Source: a bacterium (lineage in GTDB: Bacteria > UBP4 > UBA4092 > JAOAEQ01). Taken from it: a stretch of DNA of 64,000 bases. The DNA lies in the NCBI GenBank assembly GCA_026416715.1, contig JAOAEQ010000006.1, positions 18,598-82,597 of the forward strand, read 5' to 3'. A program made the translations under genes and the position numbers. Shown here piece after piece: positions 61,905 through 64,000 of this stretch. The notes beneath the pieces were generated by a model. It was not told the DNA's origin. It ran no database searches and saw nothing but the letters and a program-made list of their open reading frames with translations. Each line of letters opens with the position of its first letter. The first letter of the stretch is position 1.

Positions 61905-62783
61905 ATGACGGATTTAGAAAAAAAATATATGAAATTGAAAGAGATACTTAAGGGAATGGAAAGTATTTTGGTTGCATATTCCGGCGGAGTAGATAGCACT
62001 TTTTTACTGAAAGTTGCAACCGATACGCTTGGTCGGGAGAAAACGCTCGGAGTAACTGCGCAATCGGCAACGTATCCGAAACATGAACGCGAATCAGCAA
62101 TTCAAATGGCTAAACAATTTGGGTTTAGCCATCTAGTAATTGAATCTGAAGAACTGAATATCGAAGGGTTTGCTGCGAATTCAGTTAACCGCTGTTATAT
62201 CTGCAAACGGGAGTTGTTTCGTAAACTGGTTCAGATTGCAAAAGAAAAAGGGTTAGCGTATGTCTGCGACGGGAGCAATCAATCCGATTTAGCTGACATC
62301 CGTCCGGGAATGAATGCCGCAAAAGAATTCGGTATCCGCAGCCCATTGCAGGAAGCAGGGTTGACTAAAGAAGAAATTCGAGGGTTATCCCGTGAACTCG
62401 GGCTTCCGACCTGGGATAAACCGTCGTTCGCTTGTTTAAGTTCACGAATCCCGTTTGGAGAACGGATAACTATCGAGAAACTACAACAGGTAGATGCGGC
62501 AGAACGGGTTCTTCGCGAGTGCGGGGTTAAACAGGTTCGGGTTCGGCATCACGGCGCAATCGCGCGTATCGAAATCGAACCCGCTGATTTCCCAAAAGTT
62601 ATTGAACCTAAGACGGCGCAGAAAATCTGCACGAAGCTTAAATCGCTCGGGTTTACTTTCGTTACCTTAGATTTACAAGGATACCGTACCGGAGCGATGC
62701 ACGAAGTAGCGGCAAATCCGAAACCCGAATTGATAACTAAACCTAATCGCAAAAGTCGCAAGAAAAAACTTCAAAAAGCATAA
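61905..62783 (+). CDS. larE: ATP-dependent sacrificial sulfur transferase LarE-like
   Basis: The 292-residue PP-loop protein has the pyrophosphatase motif VAYSGGVDSTFLLKVA, NRCYICKRELF and CDGSNQSDLADIRPG. Then comes KPSFACLSSRIPFGERIT with Cys177, close to the Cys176 of Lactobacillus plantarum LarE that gives up its sulfur to the nickel-pincer cofactor. LarE adenylates the pyridinium dicarboxylate precursor and inserts sulfur. larB and larC, the other maturation genes, are not in this window. The start at 61905 is preferred to a GTG at 61878. recO begins 54 nt downstream. Confidence 0.88.
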   Translation: MTDLEKKYMKLKEILKGMESILVAYSGGVDSTFLLKVATDTLGREKTLGVTAQSATYPKHERESAIQMAKQFGFSHLVIESEELNIEGFAANSVNRCYICKRELFRKLVQIAKEKGLAYVCDGSNQSDLADIRPGMNAAKEFGIRSPLQEAGLTKEEIRGLSRELGLPTWDKPSFACLSSRIPFGERITIEKLQQVDAAERVLRECGVKQVRVRHHGAIARIEIEPADFPKVIEPKTAQKICTKLKSLGFTFVTLDLQGYRTGAMHEVAANPKPELITKPNRKSRKKKLQKA

Positions 62784-62837
62784 CGCGAATGAAGATTGAG
62801 GTATTCGGATTTGGTGTATTTTTATTTTTATTAAGTT

Positions 62838-63638
62838 ATGTCTCTTCATCGAACAGAAGCTATTGTTATCAGGGTGGTTGATTTTCTGGAATATGATAAA
62901 CTGGTAACGTTATATACCCAGAAACTGGGAAAGGTTCGCGCGGTGGTTAAATCTGCACGAAAACCAACGAGTAAACTTGCGCCGTCGTTAAGTTTATTCG
63001 CCCATCTAAAAATTACACTGTTTGGTAAACGGCCAAAAGAACTCTATCGGTTAACCCAGACGGAAATCGTTAGTTTCCATCAGCGGTTGCGGGAAGAAGT
63101 TGAACGGTTAACGTATAGTGCATTATTTATTGAACTGCTAAACCGTGCCACCGGTGAAAACGAACCGGATGCGGAATTATTCGAGTTATGTGTCAATTAC
63201 CTGAATGGTATTGAGAAAAAAGTAGATTTGCATTCGTATACGTTAATCCATTTAATTAAATTATTGCAGATTGTCGGGTTTGCGCCGTGGTTAACCGGAT
63301 GTCTTGTCTGTAGAACGACGGTATCGGATAAGAAAACAGAGCAGAATTGGATGTATAGCGTTAACCGAGGTGGATTGGTTTGTTCCGCTTGTCGTAAAAA
63401 AAAGGGTGGCAAAAATGATGGAACGTCGCTACAGCCGATTTCGCGCGGAGCGATTTATTTTTATCAACAGGTGTTACGGTTTGGATTTCCACGAGTTATC
63501 CAGCTAAAGATTGATCGAAAACAAGGGAGACCTCTATTCGATTTATTGTTAAATCACATCGCTTATCATCTGGAAGGACAACTCAAATCGCAAAAGTTTT
63601 ATCGTTACCTGACTGGAACAAAGGGTTCGGATACCTAA
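62838..63638 (+). CDS. recO: DNA repair protein RecO
   Basis: RecO anneals DNA and loads RecA with RecR. The 266-residue product opens SLHRTEAIVIRVVDFLEYDKLVTLYT, the OB-fold N-terminus. Then come KSARKPTSKLAPSLSLFAHLKITLF and a helical region. A zinc-knuckle follows, formed by CLVCRTTVS and LVCSACRKKKGG (C-x2-C, C-x2-C). The length is normal. Confidence 0.92.
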   Translation: MSLHRTEAIVIRVVDFLEYDKLVTLYTQKLGKVRAVVKSARKPTSKLAPSLSLFAHLKITLFGKRPKELYRLTQTEIVSFHQRLREEVERLTYSALFIELLNRATGENEPDAELFELCVNYLNGIEKKVDLHSYTLIHLIKLLQIVGFAPWLTGCLVCRTTVSDKKTEQNWMYSVNRGGLVCSACRKKKGGKNDGTSLQPISRGAIYFYQQVLRFGFPRVIQLKIDRKQGRPLFDLLLNHIAYHLEGQLKSQKFYRYLTGTKGSDT

Positions 63639-63800
63639 ATACACAATGGTCATCAGCTCTACTTAATTCTTAAGTTTAAGCGAATAGTGCAGTCCTGTTA
63701 TCTCGCTGCGAAAAACAAACTAGAATTTGGTTTATGAATTTGCGCCGGAGTTAAACTGAGTTACGCTGGGTATTTAAAATTTATTTAGAACCAATATTAG
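63639..63800. other. intergenic region after recO
   Basis: I recognise no gene, repeat or terminator here. Confidence 0.4.
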
Positions 63801-63830
63801 TTGACAATCAATCTCAGCTCAAGCTATAGT
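63801..63830 (+). promoter_or_regulatory. sigma-70 promoter for the gene at the right edge
   Basis: TTGACA (63801-63806), an 18-nt spacer and TATAGT (63825-63830). Transcription would start near 63837, leaving a leader of about 150 nt with no visible motif before the start codon at 63990. Confidence 0.75.
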
Positions 63831-63989
63831 AATACTTTAAGTGAAGTGGTTAATTAGTTAAAATATTGCTACATAGCTACTACGATATCAAGCGAACAGC
63901 GTTTAGCGCGGGATTTAACTCGGTAAATTATTATTATTCTAGGTTTCACGGTCATGTTTCCAAATATTAAAGAAAAGGAGCTACATTGA

Positions 63990-64000
63990 ATGCCACAAAT
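63990..64000 (+). CDS. start of an unidentified gene (cut by window edge)
   Basis: AAAGGAG (63974-63980) lies 9 nt before an ATG followed by CCA CAA AT, so the product starts Met-Pro-Gln. The consensus promoter at 63801 points at it. Only three full codons are visible and no family can be named. Confidence 0.5.

Overview
The window looks like chromosomal DNA from a diderm (Gram-negative-type) bacterium that I cannot place to a phylum. It encodes TolC-like outer-membrane channels, an RND pump, an MsbA-type lipid flippase, an O-antigen ligase-like protein, lipoproteins with lipoboxes, a periplasmic foldase and type II secretion/type IV pilus-like pseudopilins. Two secreted proteins end in a PVELSRF-like tail of the kind familiar from Fibrobacteres-Chlorobi-Bacteroidetes-type and related uncultured lineages. 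An EtfA with a built-in 2x[4Fe-4S] ferredoxin domain and a separate ferredoxin suggest low-potential, probably anaerobic electron transfer. I see no prophage, transposase, CRISPR array or rRNA.

Layout. 1-6223 (minus): a TolC-like protein, then a pseudopilin cluster of GspH-, I-, J- and K-like proteins, a cohesin-like protein and a further prepilin cut by the left edge. 6515-8336 (plus): a lipoprotein with an NlpC/P60-like signature, a tRNA-Glu (minus) and a small fibronectin-III-like secreted protein. 8404-15362 (minus): a cell-surface polysaccharide locus (MsbA-like ABC transporter, three glycosyltransferases, O-antigen ligase-like protein). 15455-15650 (minus): a strong 6S RNA candidate with its own promoter. 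15778-22080 (minus): a MarR-controlled RND efflux operon (marR-tolC-MFP-RND) with a consensus promoter and an overlapping operator-like palindrome. 22538-27957 (minus): a multi-PAS sensor kinase, a single-domain receiver and a REC-PAS-HD-GYP protein. 28205-40177 (plus): a consensus promoter and a long, apparently structured leader, then yceD, rpmF, plsX, fabH, fabD, fabG, acpP, fabF, rnc, a radical SAM gene, an acyl-CoA dehydrogenase and etfB/etfA. 40689-46676 (plus): two large secreted proteins with shared C-termini and a third TolC-like protein. 46683-56738 (minus): DnaQ-WYL fusion, cysS, ankyrin lipoprotein, a (pseudo)kinase-SUMF fusion, a Gfo/Idh/MocA oxidoreductase, a GT-C-like membrane protein, a ferredoxin and a polytopic membrane protein. 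56938-64000: a two-parvulin-domain foldase, a TPR protein, an ExeA/GspA-like ATPase, larE, recO and the first codons of another gene.

How it fits together. The left end (pseudopilins) and the right end (ExeA-like ATPase, TPR protein) could serve one envelope-spanning secretion or pilus machine. The fab region builds and matures acyl carrier chains, and downstream acyl-CoA dehydrogenase/Etf genes handle acyl-CoA electron transfer. The polysaccharide locus and the RND pump work at the outer envelope.

The non-coding DNA is unusual. Several promoters match the sigma-70 consensus closely, four of them with an 18-nt spacer. Four perfect palindromic hairpins share an outer GGAGT/ACTCC or a GAACGAG core. 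Many junctions, even inside the fab operon, carry degenerate tandem words of 7-8 nt, often as long imperfect inverted repeats, and several genes directly behind them lack a visible Shine-Dalgarno sequence. Comparative searches could not be run, so family assignments rest on motifs read by eye.
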